A DNA stretch of 53,140 nt. It comes from an uncultured Prevotella sp. (GTDB lineage Bacteria > Bacteroidota > Bacteroidia > Bacteroidales > Bacteroidaceae). The DNA lies in NCBI GenBank assembly GCA_945830345.1, contig CALZYS010000003.1, positions 1-53,140 on the forward strand, read 5' to 3'. The notes under the pieces are model-generated. The model ran no database searches. It was not told where the DNA came from and was given only the letters and a program-made list of their open reading frames with translations. Below are positions 1 through 8,018 of the stretch, one piece after another. Both the position numbers and the translations under genes were made by a program. Position 1 is the first letter of the stretch; each line of letters begins with the position of its first letter.

Positions 1-1630
1 CGAGGCGTGGGCGCTGCTCGTCCTTGTTGGTGCACTGTGGATTCCACTTGCGCCTGATCCAGAACTCCTCCCAATAGTGATGTCCGTTGCCGTCGATGGT
101 GCCCTTGCCGGCAATGGTGAAGCCGTCAAGCGAGTCGGCATTGACGAGGGCGGCGAAATACTTGCATGTCTGTCCCTCGATGCGGGTGGTGAGTATGGGG
201 AAGTCAGCGATATACTCGCTGCCCTTGAGTTTGCCTCCCTCCTCAATGAGAAGGTGTGTGCCCTGGCGGAAAAAGAGAGCTCCGCTGAGGAATGTGCCGC
301 GGGGAATGACTATCACTCCCCCACCCTCGTTGGCGGCACGGTCGATGACAGATTGCAGGGCGGCAGTCTGCACGAGTGTACTGTCGGCCTTGACGCCATA
401 GTCGGTGACTACATATCGCTTGCCAAGAGTGGCGACATCCACCTTGTCGACATTCTGAAACCAAGGCGACATGGATGTGCCGTCGGGCCATCGCTCGTCC
501 TTGGCGAGAAGTCGGTAGTATTCCACTGCGCCGAGGATGAAGCAACCGGTGCCGTAGTCCTCGAAGTCGGGCACGGAGGTGAAGGTGACAGGCTGACCAG
601 CCGAGGGGTCTTTGCCTGTGCCCTGATTATAGCCGATGAATCCGTTGTCGTGGACGCAGGATGCAATGGCTGTCCATGCCTTGTCCATTGCCTTCTGATA
701 GGTTTTCATGGGCAGAATGCCCTGGCGCACGCCCCAAGCCATACCATAGAGGAAGAGGGCCGTGCCGGTCATCTCAGGACCGCCGTAGGTGACGGGCGAC
801 ACAAGACTGACATTCCAGAAGCCGTCCTTGCGCTGGCATTTGAGCAGGGCGCGACTCATCTTGACGAAGTCGGCCTTGAGATACTGGTAGTGGGGGTCGG
901 TGGCGGGAAGTGTCTCCATCACCCTCACAAGGGCTGCATACACCCATCCGTTGCCACGACTCCAATAACAGTTCTTGCCGTCTTTCTCCTTATATGGCGG
1001 CACATAGTCCTTGTCGCGCCACCAGAGTCCCTCTTTCTTGTTGAAAAGTCCGCCGGCGAGAGTGTCGCGACTCCATTTGTATGAATTCATCGCATAGTCG
1101 AGATACTTGCGCTCGCCTGTGAGTTTGGCATATTTGGCATATACTGGCATAGCCATCTGAATGGCATCAATCCATGTCCAGTAGGAATATTTGCCAGTTG
1201 CCATCTGATGGTCGAGATTTTCCTTCACCTTCGACAAGTCCTTTTTCATTCCGCTCTGCACATGGCGGTCGATGTAGGTTTGCTGGCAGCACTGGTTGTC
1301 GGCATCCATGTCGTTGACGCTTCCACGTGCTGTCCACTTGTGATAGTCGGCCCAGCGGTCGGTGTAGTCGATATAACGCTGCTGCGGGTCGATGTCGTAG
1401 AGAGCCATCAGTCCCTCGTAATACACTGCCCTCGTCCAGAGGTTGCTTGTTCTGAGTTTCTTGACGAATGTGTCCTTCGTCGGGTCGTTGTACTTCTGCA
1501 TGAAATAGTCGTTGGTGCGGTGCACCACATCGATTATCTCCCTCTGCTTTTCATTGTTCTGCGCTCCTGCTTCCGCAGGCATCAAGGCGGCAAAAGCCGC
1601 AATCACGCAGGCAATCATAGTCATTTTCAT
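1..1630 (-). CDS. GH105-GH28 fusion: unsaturated rhamnogalacturonyl hydrolase plus polygalacturonase-type domain (3' end cut by window)
   Basis: This gene is absent from the ORF track because it runs off the window edge. Translating the minus strand from the ATG at 1630 gives 543 codons without a stop. Residues 1-23 form a signal peptide ending near AGAQ. Residues about 25-375 are a GH105 six-hairpin domain (SYWTWIDAIQMAMPVY, CYWSRGNGWVY), a family that removes the unsaturated galacturonyl residue left by lyases. From about residue 395 the chain becomes a GH28-type beta-helix N-terminus (VVTDYGVKAD, then GGGVIVIPRGTFLSGALFF), a family that hydrolyses galacturonate backbones. I checked the frame across the junction (ILGAVEYYRLL to DKVDVATLGKRYVV) and it is continuous. 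The catalytic part of GH28 lies outside the window. The gene follows GH106 after 27 bp of 7-bp repeats, so the two are probably cotranscribed. Family calls are firm; exact specificities are inferred. Confidence 0.9.
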   Translation of the reverse strand, partial: MKMTMIACVIAAFAALMPAEAGAQNNEKQREIIDVVHRTNDYFMQKYNDPTKDTFVKKLRTSNLWTRAVYYEGLMALYDIDPQQRYIDYTDRWADYHKWTARGSVNDMDADNQCCQQTYIDRHVQSGMKKDLSKVKENLDHQMATGKYSYWTWIDAIQMAMPVYAKYAKLTGERKYLDYAMNSYKWSRDTLAGGLFNKKEGLWWRDKDYVPPYKEKDGKNCYWSRGNGWVYAALVRVMETLPATDPHYQYLKADFVKMSRALLKCQRKDGFWNVSLVSPVTYGGPEMTGTALFLYGMAWGVRQGILPMKTYQKAMDKAWTAIASCVHDNGFIGYNQGTGKDPSAGQPVTFTSVPDFEDYGTGCFILGAVEYYRLLAKDERWPDGTSMSPWFQNVDKVDVATLGKRYVVTDYGVKADSTLVQTAALQSVIDRAANEGGGVIVIPRGTFLSGALFFRQGTHLLIEEGGKLKGSEYIADFPILTTRIEGQTCKYFAALVNADSLDGFTIAGKGTIDGNGHHYWEEFWIRRKWNPQCTNKDEQRPRL

Positions 1631-1633
1631 ATT

Positions 1634-1675
1634 TTCTTAATTCTTAATTTTTAATTCTTAATTCTTAATTCTTAA
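1634..1675. repeat. 7-bp tandem repeat (TTCTTAA x6) in intercistronic gap
   Basis: Six 7-bp units, one of them TTTTTAA, fill the gap between GH106 and the GH105-GH28 gene. They run into the 3' end of GH106, supplying its last residues (RIKN) and stop codon. Similar arrays lie at 5648, 7984 and 17340. Confidence 0.85.
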
Positions 1676-4183
1676 CTTCACATCAGATATTCCGCTCGGC
1701 ACTGGTGTCCAGTTGTCGTAAGTCGTGCGCTTGTAGTTGATATCGACGACATTGATTTCCTTCATCTTGCGCCATTTCACGCCCTTGCGGTCGAGATCGG
1801 CGATGCGGTTGGCTGGAAGGTTGGTCACCTCTATACGTATGGTGTTCTTGCCCTTTTTGAGGGCATTCTTGCAGTCGAGCACGAAGGGCACTGCCCACGC
1901 ACAGCCGATATATTCATTATTTATATACACGCGTGCACTCTCGCGCACATCACCAAGGTCGATAGTCCAATGCTTGCGGGCATCAGCGGCAGAGAGTTTT
2001 ACTACCGTCTCATACACTCCTGTGCCCATCGTCACTGCTGCACTGTCGCATAGTGTCTCCCAATTCTGCAGTCGGTCGAGTTGGTATGTACGACCGACTT
2101 TGGGATGCTCGTCGATGAAGGAAAGAGTCCATTTGTTATTTGTTATATCTATCTCTCCCTCACTATCGCCAAATGTCTCCTCTGTTATACCCTGGGGATA
2201 GAGAGACTCACTGTCTGAACAAATGAGGATACGACTCTCGCCGCTTTTAAGATTCAACAACAATCCCTCGTCGTCAAGTCTTGCCTTGGTATAAACATCT
2301 GTCATGGGATTATACCACATACCATATTTCTCTGCCACGGCAAGAGGCACTGAGGCATGGATGTCGTGGTCGGTGAGGTTGGCGATGAAATAATGATGTC
2401 CATTATCGTTGCTGCGACGGATGATTTTCAGTCCGAGCACATTTTTCATACCTTCGGGCTTGGCAGCTTTCTGCATGGCAGACTTGTCGCATCCGCGAAT
2501 CACATTTGCACCAGAGCGCTGAAGAGCCTCGATATGTTCAGACACCTCCTTAGGCATGACGCAACCATCGGGGATGATAATGCCCTTATAGCGTGTGCCT
2601 GCTTGTGTAGTTAATATTCCATCGCGCAACGATGTGGCAAGGAGAAGGTTGTCACTGATATAGTCGCAGTCGAATCCTGCCTTGTCGATGTCGAGGATGG
2701 TGCGTATGAAATCAGGAGCTTTCTTGTCCATCGAGTGGATGTCGAACATCATGAGCCAATTCTTCGTATCATTGCGCCACATGTCCCTAACGGGCAGATA
2801 GACGAGGAAATCATTGTCGGGCTGTCCCCACTGAAGGTATGTTTGGCAACGGGTGATATACGACATTAGTGATGGTGCGTCGCGCCAGATACTGTTGTTA
2901 GGACTCATATCCACCGACGCATAGAAGCGCCATCCCGGCCAAGCGTCGTCCTTGGGCGAATAGGCTGTGCCATGGAAGAACATGTGATTGACTCCGGCAC
3001 AGAACATGAGGTCGAGATCGGGTTTCATCTGACTGAGCGACGTGCGGAAATGCTCAGTGAGCCATGTGAAGGTCTCGCTCGACGTGTATCTCTTGCCTGT
3101 GACATGGGCTGCTGAGGGTGCATATTTCAGCATACTGAGATCGCTGAAATTGGGACGGGTGTTGCCCTCGTCGCGACGAAGTCCACGAATACCGAAGTCG
3201 GTGAGTCCGAATCCCTCTATCTCGGGAATATCCACGGCTGCATAGCAGTCGATGAGGTTGGCTGGCGAGCCATGAGCCTGATTGCGAGTTACGGCTCCAT
3301 GACGATGCGCCCACGAGGTCCACTGACGAGTGAAATTATTCAGAAGCATGTCAGCCAATGTCTCGCGATAGTCGCTCACCACTTGAGGGTCGCCATCCAC
3401 AAACTGCTCAAACCTGTCCTCAAGCCTGTAGCCACGGCGACGGGCAAACTCGTCGAAGAGCGTGGGAGTCCAGTTGGCACCATACACCTCATAACTGTCG
3501 TTGAAGAAAGTATGAGGAAACGGAGTGCCGCTCTCCACGAAAGCCTTCTCGATATGCTGCAGATAATGCGCCACGGCCGTTGAGTCGAAATGGTCAATGA
3601 CAAAGCCCTCACCTCCGGGGGCTGCACGCTTCACCTTCTGGCGTGTGCGACTCTCATACAGGGCTATCACCCTCTGTCTGCCATCGGTTTTGGGATATGA
3701 TTTCAGCAACTTTAGTTTGGCGTATTTTCTCTCCTTTTCGGGAATATCCAACTGTATGCTCTCGGGCTTGACCATCGAGCCTATGAGGGTGTCAACGACG
3801 AAGGCCTTGCATGCAGCCTCATCGATGGGCACCCACGGACCGCCGAAGGGCCATCCTGTGCCCGTGGCCATGTCGGTCTCTATGCCGAGGCGTTCGCCCT
3901 CAGTCTCCACATGGCGCAACATCTCCATCCACCGTGACGAGAGGTAGGGTATGTCGTTGGCATCATTGCCCTGCACACCATAGATGGGGGTAATCTCCAC
4001 AGCACCCACTCCTGCCTTGGCATACTCGGAAAGGCACCAAGTAAGATTGGGCTTATCCACAGCCGATCCCAACCACCACCAACGCAGTCCAGGCTTCGAC
4101 TCGCGCGAGGGCGAGGGAAGAAACGTTTGTGCCCATGACGAGCATGTCATCAATGCTAATAAGAATGTAATAAATCGTCTCAT
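1658..4183 (-). CDS. GH106 alpha-L-rhamnosidase, exported
   Basis: The ORF track starts at 4252, but the natural start is the ATG at 4183: it opens a clean signal peptide (MRRFITFLLALMTCSSWAQ), giving about 841 aa. The region after it matches the GH106 N-terminus (LRWWWLGSAVDKPNLT, GVGAVEITPIYG, MATGTGWPFGGPWV). GH106 enzymes release alpha-L-rhamnose; in Bacteroides RG-I loci they act in the periplasm on backbone or unsaturated oligosaccharides. A C-terminal beta-sandwich is suggested by ARVYINNEYIGCAW and NTIRIEVTNLPANRIADLD. The length is somewhat short of the largest GH106 proteins. The gene is divergent from rhaD, with a TAATTTTG box at 4211-4218 on the minus strand. Its C-terminus (RIKN) is encoded by the 7-bp repeat array. 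The family call is secure; the exact linkage is inferred from context. Confidence 0.9.
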   Translation of the reverse strand: MRRFITFLLALMTCSSWAQTFLPSPSRESKPGLRWWWLGSAVDKPNLTWCLSEYAKAGVGAVEITPIYGVQGNDANDIPYLSSRWMEMLRHVETEGERLGIETDMATGTGWPFGGPWVPIDEAACKAFVVDTLIGSMVKPESIQLDIPEKERKYAKLKLLKSYPKTDGRQRVIALYESRTRQKVKRAAPGGEGFVIDHFDSTAVAHYLQHIEKAFVESGTPFPHTFFNDSYEVYGANWTPTLFDEFARRRGYRLEDRFEQFVDGDPQVVSDYRETLADMLLNNFTRQWTSWAHRHGAVTRNQAHGSPANLIDCYAAVDIPEIEGFGLTDFGIRGLRRDEGNTRPNFSDLSMLKYAPSAAHVTGKRYTSSETFTWLTEHFRTSLSQMKPDLDLMFCAGVNHMFFHGTAYSPKDDAWPGWRFYASVDMSPNNSIWRDAPSLMSYITRCQTYLQWGQPDNDFLVYLPVRDMWRNDTKNWLMMFDIHSMDKKAPDFIRTILDIDKAGFDCDYISDNLLLATSLRDGILTTQAGTRYKGIIIPDGCVMPKEVSEHIEALQRSGANVIRGCDKSAMQKAAKPEGMKNVLGLKIIRRSNDNGHHYFIANLTDHDIHASVPLAVAEKYGMWYNPMTDVYTKARLDDEGLLLNLKSGESRILICSDSESLYPQGITEETFGDSEGEIDITNNKWTLSFIDEHPKVGRTYQLDRLQNWETLCDSAAVTMGTGVYETVVKLSAADARKHWTIDLGDVRESARVYINNEYIGCAWAVPFVLDCKNALKKGKNTIRIEVTNLPANRIADLDRKGVKWRKMKEINVVDINYKRTTYDNWTPVPSGISDVKLRIKN

Positions 4184-4210
4184 GTTATTATATCGTTTGT
4201 TTTTCTGCTG

Positions 4211-4251
4211 CAAAATTACAAATATTCGGCTTAGAATAGGCAAATATTTCA
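4211..4251 (-). promoter_or_regulatory. Promoter of GH106
   Basis: Reading the minus strand, TAATTTTG at 4218-4211 fits the Bacteroidetes -7 element and sits 27 bp from the start codon. A TTTG lies 22 bp upstream. A half-site-like TGAAATATT (4251-4243) lies 24 bp upstream of the -7 box, a weaker and displaced version of the motif at the other promoters of the window. Confidence 0.5.
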
Positions 4252-4300
4252 TAAATAAATATCAAAGAGTGAAAACTATTGTTAAGGATTTGGCAATATA

Positions 4301-4363
4301 TCAAAAGTCAATGTATTTGTATCAAAACAGTAGGTCAGGAACAGAGGAAAAATCGTAAATTTG
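4301..4363 (+). promoter_or_regulatory. rhaD promoter with direct-repeat operator
   Basis: TAAATTTG (4356-4363) is a good -7 box but there is no TTTG 19 bp upstream, which suggests activator dependence. TCAAAACAG (4322-4330) ends 25 bp upstream of the box, and TCAAAAGTC (4301-4309) lies exactly 21 bp further out in the same orientation. The geometry matches the susC and araC promoters of this window. Confidence 0.65.
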
Positions 4364-4415
4364 CAACGTAAAAAAAATGAAACAAAACAATAATTAAGGA
4401 AACAAACAATACATT

Positions 4416-5225
4416 ATGAAAAGCGTACTCGAAGGTCGCCCTGCCCTAAAGAGGGAGGTCGAAAAGATTGCTGAAGTAGCTGGGTATCTCTGGCAAAACG
4501 GATGGGCTGAACGCAACGGCGGCAACATCACGGTGAATGTGACCAAGATGATTGACGACGAAATAAGAAATATGCCTGCAATCAGTGACGTAATACAAAT
4601 AGGCACCACATTGCCAGCCCTCAGCGGACAGTATTTCTATTGTAAAGGCACAGGCAAGCGCATGCGCGACCTCGCCCGATGGCCTATGGACAACGGTTCG
4701 ATAATACGCATTCTCGACGACTGCGCAAGCTATGTGATTATTGCCGACAATGCCGTGATGCCTACATCTGAACTGCCAAGTCATCTGAGCGTGCACGCAA
4801 GGATGATTGAGAAGGGAATGGCATACAACGCCACAGTACACACCCACCCCATCGAACTCATCTCGATGAGCCACTGCAAGAAGTTTATGGGCAAGGACGT
4901 GCTGAGCAACTTGCTCTGGAGCATGATTCCCGAGACAAAGGCGTTCTGTCCGTTAGGATTGGGCATTGTGCCCTACACACTGCCCGGAAGCCTAGAACTC
5001 GCCGACGGCACCCTCAAGGAACTGGAGGACTACGACGTGGTGATGTGGGAGAAGCACGGAGTGTTTGCCAAGGGACTCGACGTGATGGACGCCTTCGACC
5101 AGATTGACGTGCTGTCGAAAAGTGCCAAGATATACATCAATGCCAAATGCATGGGTTTCGAGCCCGACGGAATGAGCCAGGATGAAATGGCGGAAATGAC
5201 AAGGGCTTTCAATCTGCCAAGATAA
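4416..5225 (+). CDS. rhaD: L-rhamnulose-1-phosphate aldolase
   Basis: This 269-aa protein cleaves L-rhamnulose 1-phosphate to dihydroxyacetone phosphate and L-lactaldehyde, the last step of cytosolic rhamnose catabolism. It is a class II zinc aldolase: the zinc ligands appear as HTHP at residues 142-145 and His214 in WEKHGVFAKG, and the catalytic glutamate is probably Glu119 in TSELPSH. These align within a residue or two of E. coli RhaD (274 aa), and the phosphate-binding N-terminal block (GGNITV) is present. There is no signal peptide. It stands alone on the plus strand, divergent from GH106 and convergent with the rhaBATM operon, and ends at a shared terminator. Its promoter carries the proposed regulon operator. 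The call is secure. Confidence 0.97.
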   Translation: MKSVLEGRPALKREVEKIAEVAGYLWQNGWAERNGGNITVNVTKMIDDEIRNMPAISDVIQIGTTLPALSGQYFYCKGTGKRMRDLARWPMDNGSIIRILDDCASYVIIADNAVMPTSELPSHLSVHARMIEKGMAYNATVHTHPIELISMSHCKKFMGKDVLSNLLWSMIPETKAFCPLGLGIVPYTLPGSLELADGTLKELEDYDVVMWEKHGVFAKGLDVMDAFDQIDVLSKSAKIYINAKCMGFEPDGMSQDEMAEMTRAFNLPR

Positions 5226-5271
5226 GATTCTCATTTAATAGTTTATAAAAACAAATTCACTTAAAAACAGA

Positions 5272-5306
5272 AAAACGGTCGGAATCGTGAGATGTCCGGC
5301 CGTTTT
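5272..5306. terminator. Bidirectional terminator between rhaD and rhaM
   Basis: An 11-bp stem (AAAACGGTCGG paired with CCGGCCGTTTT, one wobble) with a 13-nt loop sits between the convergent rhaD and rhaM genes. A/T runs on both sides allow it to work on either strand. Confidence 0.85.
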
Positions 5307-5327
5307 ATTTGTACAAAAAAGCAGTGG

Positions 5328-5645
5328 TTAGTCGAGATGGAACAATTCCTGTAAGGGGATGCTGACAGGAGAGTTGTCGGGATTGACCTCCATGATGTCT
5401 GCCATCATGTCCCACCATCTTTGGGTAATGGGGTCAACGTTTGTGGTGTCCTGACTATTGGTGTCCTTGTCGCACTTCTGCACGGCAAAGAGCAGGTTGG
5501 TGTCCTTGTCCCAGAATATACTGTAGTCGCTCACGCCCTGGTCCTTGATCATCTGGACCAGTTCGGGCCAAATGGCGGCATGGCGTTTGGCATATTCCTC
5601 TTCGCAACCTTTCTTAAGATACATCTTAAATGCAAATCTCTTCAT
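5328..5645 (-). CDS. rhaM: L-rhamnose mutarotase
   Basis: This 105-aa cytosolic protein interconverts the alpha and beta anomers of L-rhamnose so that the isomerase receives its preferred form. Its length matches E. coli RhaM (104 aa). Conserved residues of the ferredoxin-like fold are visible: His22 in RHAAIWPE, Tyr41 in SDYSIFWD, and the tryptophan pair in QRWWDMMADIM. It is the last gene of the rhaBATM operon, 24 bp after rhaT, and the gap is filled by 7-bp TTCCTAA-type repeats. It ends against a bidirectional terminator. The identification is secure. Confidence 0.95.
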   Translation of the reverse strand: MKRFAFKMYLKKGCEEEYAKRHAAIWPELVQMIKDQGVSDYSIFWDKDTNLLFAVQKCDKDTNSQDTTNVDPITQRWWDMMADIMEVNPDNSPVSIPLQELFHLD

Positions 5646-5647
5646 AA

Positions 5648-5668
5648 TTCCTAATTTCTAATTCCTAA
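5648..5668. repeat. 7-bp tandem repeat (TTYCTAA x3) between rhaT and rhaM
   Basis: Three units (TTCCTAA, TTTCTAA, TTCCTAA) occupy the 24-bp rhaT-rhaM gap. They belong to the same repeat class as the arrays at 1634, 7984 and 17340. Confidence 0.8.
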
Positions 5669-5669
5669 T

Positions 5670-6704
5670 TTAAAGAAGTTGTGGCAGGAAGCTCGATATT
5701 ATCAATATCACTATTCCGACGATGAGGACGGTGATGGTCTTAGACGAGCAGCCCTTCCACTCCTTAAGGATAATGCCCCAGATGTTAGAGAATACCACGT
5801 TGAGTGCCATCAATATGCAGAACGAGAGGGTTGTGAGCGTGGCTGACTCGGTGAGGAAACCCTTGCCAAGAGACAATCCGAAGAACTGGCTATACCACAA
5901 GGCTCCGGCAAGCAGGCAGAAAAGAGCATTGTTGCCCCATACGGCAGTCTTGCGATAATCGCCCCATGTTCCGTTTTTACTGTTTTGATAGAAGCAATAC
6001 ACGGCATTGGTGAGGAATCCGCCCACGGTGACAAGCATAGTGGCAGGGAGGGTCTTATACATGTCGGGAGTGAGGTCGCCGAAGTTGATGTCGGCACCGA
6101 ATGCAAGACCTACATTAAAGCATCCGCTCATGAATCCTGCAAGAAGAGCAATGGCGAGACCCTTGGGGAAATTGAAGTCCCTGACGGCCTCTTTCTTCTG
6201 TTCGTCGGAGAGCGAAGATGCCTTCATACTGCCTGCGACACCAATGACGGCAATGCCGACAAGAGTGACTACCACACCTATGATAACCGATGCTGTGAGC
6301 GAGGCCAAAGCATTCTGCTCGGGGAAAAAGATATTGAGCAAAACGGGCCCCATGATAGTGCCAAGACCGGCACAGGTGCCAAGGGCGATACTCTGTCCGA
6401 GAGCCACACCGAGATAGCGCATGGATAGACCAAAGGTGAGACCACCCACTCCCCACAACACTCCGAAGAGCATCGTCATCACGATATTAAACGAATTGCC
6501 GCTATTGAACAACTCGCACATCGAATGACCTTCGGGCACGGCAAGCCATGCCCCAAGCAGCGGCAACAATAGCCATGCGAAGACTCCCTGCACAATCCAG
6601 TAGCTCTCCCAACTCCAGTCCCTAATCTTGTTGATGGGGACATAGCAACTGCTTTGGCAGAAAGCTCCGATGGCTATAATTAATAAACCTAACGTAATAT
6701 CCAT
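5670..6704 (-). CDS. rhaT: L-rhamnose/proton symporter, inner membrane
   Basis: At 344 aa the protein has the same length as E. coli RhaT, and it has about ten hydrophobic segments spread along its length. It opens with MDITLGLLIIAIGAFCQSSCYVPINKIRDWSWE, the usual RhaT start with the conserved SSxYVPINK block. It brings L-rhamnose freed in the periplasm into the cytoplasm. It lies 9 bp after rhaA in the same operon, which supports the assignment. No defect is visible. Confidence 0.95.
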   Translation of the reverse strand: MDITLGLLIIAIGAFCQSSCYVPINKIRDWSWESYWIVQGVFAWLLLPLLGAWLAVPEGHSMCELFNSGNSFNIVMTMLFGVLWGVGGLTFGLSMRYLGVALGQSIALGTCAGLGTIMGPVLLNIFFPEQNALASLTASVIIGVVVTLVGIAVIGVAGSMKASSLSDEQKKEAVRDFNFPKGLAIALLAGFMSGCFNVGLAFGADINFGDLTPDMYKTLPATMLVTVGGFLTNAVYCFYQNSKNGTWGDYRKTAVWGNNALFCLLAGALWYSQFFGLSLGKGFLTESATLTTLSFCILMALNVVFSNIWGIILKEWKGCSSKTITVLIVGIVILIISSFLPQLL

Positions 6705-6713
6705 TGTGTATGA

Positions 6714-7967
6714 TTATCCTCTCTTACTCAGCACCTCTGCCTCATATTTCTCGATGTCGGTGATATACGACTCTCCAACGGGGATGTTATTCTTGAGGTT
6801 GAAATAGTCATATACGGCTCCAAACGGCAATGTCTTCTCTTCCTCAAGCAAGGCAAGGCGCTGGAAGAACTTGCCCTCGTCCTCATACTTGCGGAGCAAT
6901 GGCAGCGGTTCGAGGAATGCCTGGAGAAGTGACTTCTGGGCAGCACGCACTCCAATAACGTAAGCTCCGATACGGTTGATGGAGGCATCGAAATAGTCGA
7001 GACCGATGTGAGCACGGTCGAGGGCGTCGGCACGCACAAGCTCAGAGAAGAGGTTGCGGGTGTTGTCGTCGAAGAGTGTAACATGGTCAGAATCCCAGTG
7101 CATCGGGCGCGACACATGAAGCATCAGTTCGGGAACAAACAGAAGGAGCGACGACACTGCATCGGAGACATTCTCAGTCTGCTCGTAGTGACCGGTGTCG
7201 AGGGTGTACATCACGTTGTTCTTAGAGCAATAGCCAGCATAGAAATCGTGCGAACCAACGGTGTATGCCTCAAGACCGATACCAAAGAGTTTTGCCTCAA
7301 GACAAGGCTTCATGTCGGGCAGCTGCTCGGCAAGAATCTCGTCGAGACTTTCCTTGAGAATCTGACGATAGCGAAGTTTCTCTACAGTGTAATCCTTCGA
7401 GCCGTCATGCACCCAGATGTTCATAATACAGGGGTCGCCCTGCGCCTTACCCATGGCGTCGGCAATACGACGGCAACGCTTGGTGTGCTCAATCCAGAAG
7501 TCGCGGATGGCCTTGTCGGGATTGGACAGTGTGAGATAACCGCTCTTGGGATGTGAGAACGACGTGGAGTTGAAGTCGAGGCACATATTGCGCTCCTTGG
7601 CCCACTGCATCCAGCCCTGAAAATGCTCAACGCCTACCTCGTCGCGATCGACGAACTTGTTGCCAAACTCTCCGTAGGTCTCGTGGAGATTGAGGCGCAG
7701 AGTACCTGCGAGCAAGGACACGACCTTGTCAATATCCTGACGCAACTCGTCGATGTTGCGGGCCTTACCGGGATAGTTACCTGTGGTCTGAATACCACCT
7801 GAAGCAGCCTCATTGCGCTCGAAACCGACTACATCGTCAGCCTGCCAGCAATGCAAGGAGATTGGAGTCTTCTCCAACAGCTCAATGGCCTTTTCTGTAT
7901 CAACACCAAGCGCAGCATAGCGCTCCTTTGCAATCTCGTAATTTTTCTTAATCAGTTCTTCTTTCAT
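6714..7967 (-). CDS. rhaA: L-rhamnose isomerase
   Basis: This 417-aa enzyme (E. coli RhaA is 419 aa; the Bacteroides gene is often called rhaI) converts L-rhamnose to L-rhamnulose on a metal-dependent TIM barrel. It shows SLHCWQADDVVGFE near the N-terminus, the barrel segments LRLNLHETYGE and CLDFNSTSFSHP, and the metal-binding signature SRPMHWDSDH. It is the second gene of the rhaBATM operon and cytosolic. The 40-bp gap to rhaB is almost wholly five TTCTTAA repeats. Confidence 0.96.
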   Translation of the reverse strand: MKEELIKKNYEIAKERYAALGVDTEKAIELLEKTPISLHCWQADDVVGFERNEAASGGIQTTGNYPGKARNIDELRQDIDKVVSLLAGTLRLNLHETYGEFGNKFVDRDEVGVEHFQGWMQWAKERNMCLDFNSTSFSHPKSGYLTLSNPDKAIRDFWIEHTKRCRRIADAMGKAQGDPCIMNIWVHDGSKDYTVEKLRYRQILKESLDEILAEQLPDMKPCLEAKLFGIGLEAYTVGSHDFYAGYCSKNNVMYTLDTGHYEQTENVSDAVSSLLLFVPELMLHVSRPMHWDSDHVTLFDDNTRNLFSELVRADALDRAHIGLDYFDASINRIGAYVIGVRAAQKSLLQAFLEPLPLLRKYEDEGKFFQRLALLEEEKTLPFGAVYDYFNLKNNIPVGESYITDIEKYEAEVLSKRG

Positions 7968-7983
7968 AATTATATATTTTAAA

Positions 7984-8018
7984 TTCTTAATTCTTAATTC
8001 TTAATTCTTAATTCTTAA
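7984..8018. repeat. 7-bp tandem repeat (TTCTTAA x5) between rhaB and rhaA
   Basis: Five perfect 7-bp units fill the gap and extend into the 3' end of rhaB, where they encode its last residues (IKN) and stop. GH106 ends the same way. Confidence 0.85.

Noticed and set aside
77-1084. 335-aa plus-strand ORF
   Set aside because: It is antisense to the GH105-GH28 fusion, which has clear family motifs; the ORF has no recognisable domain.
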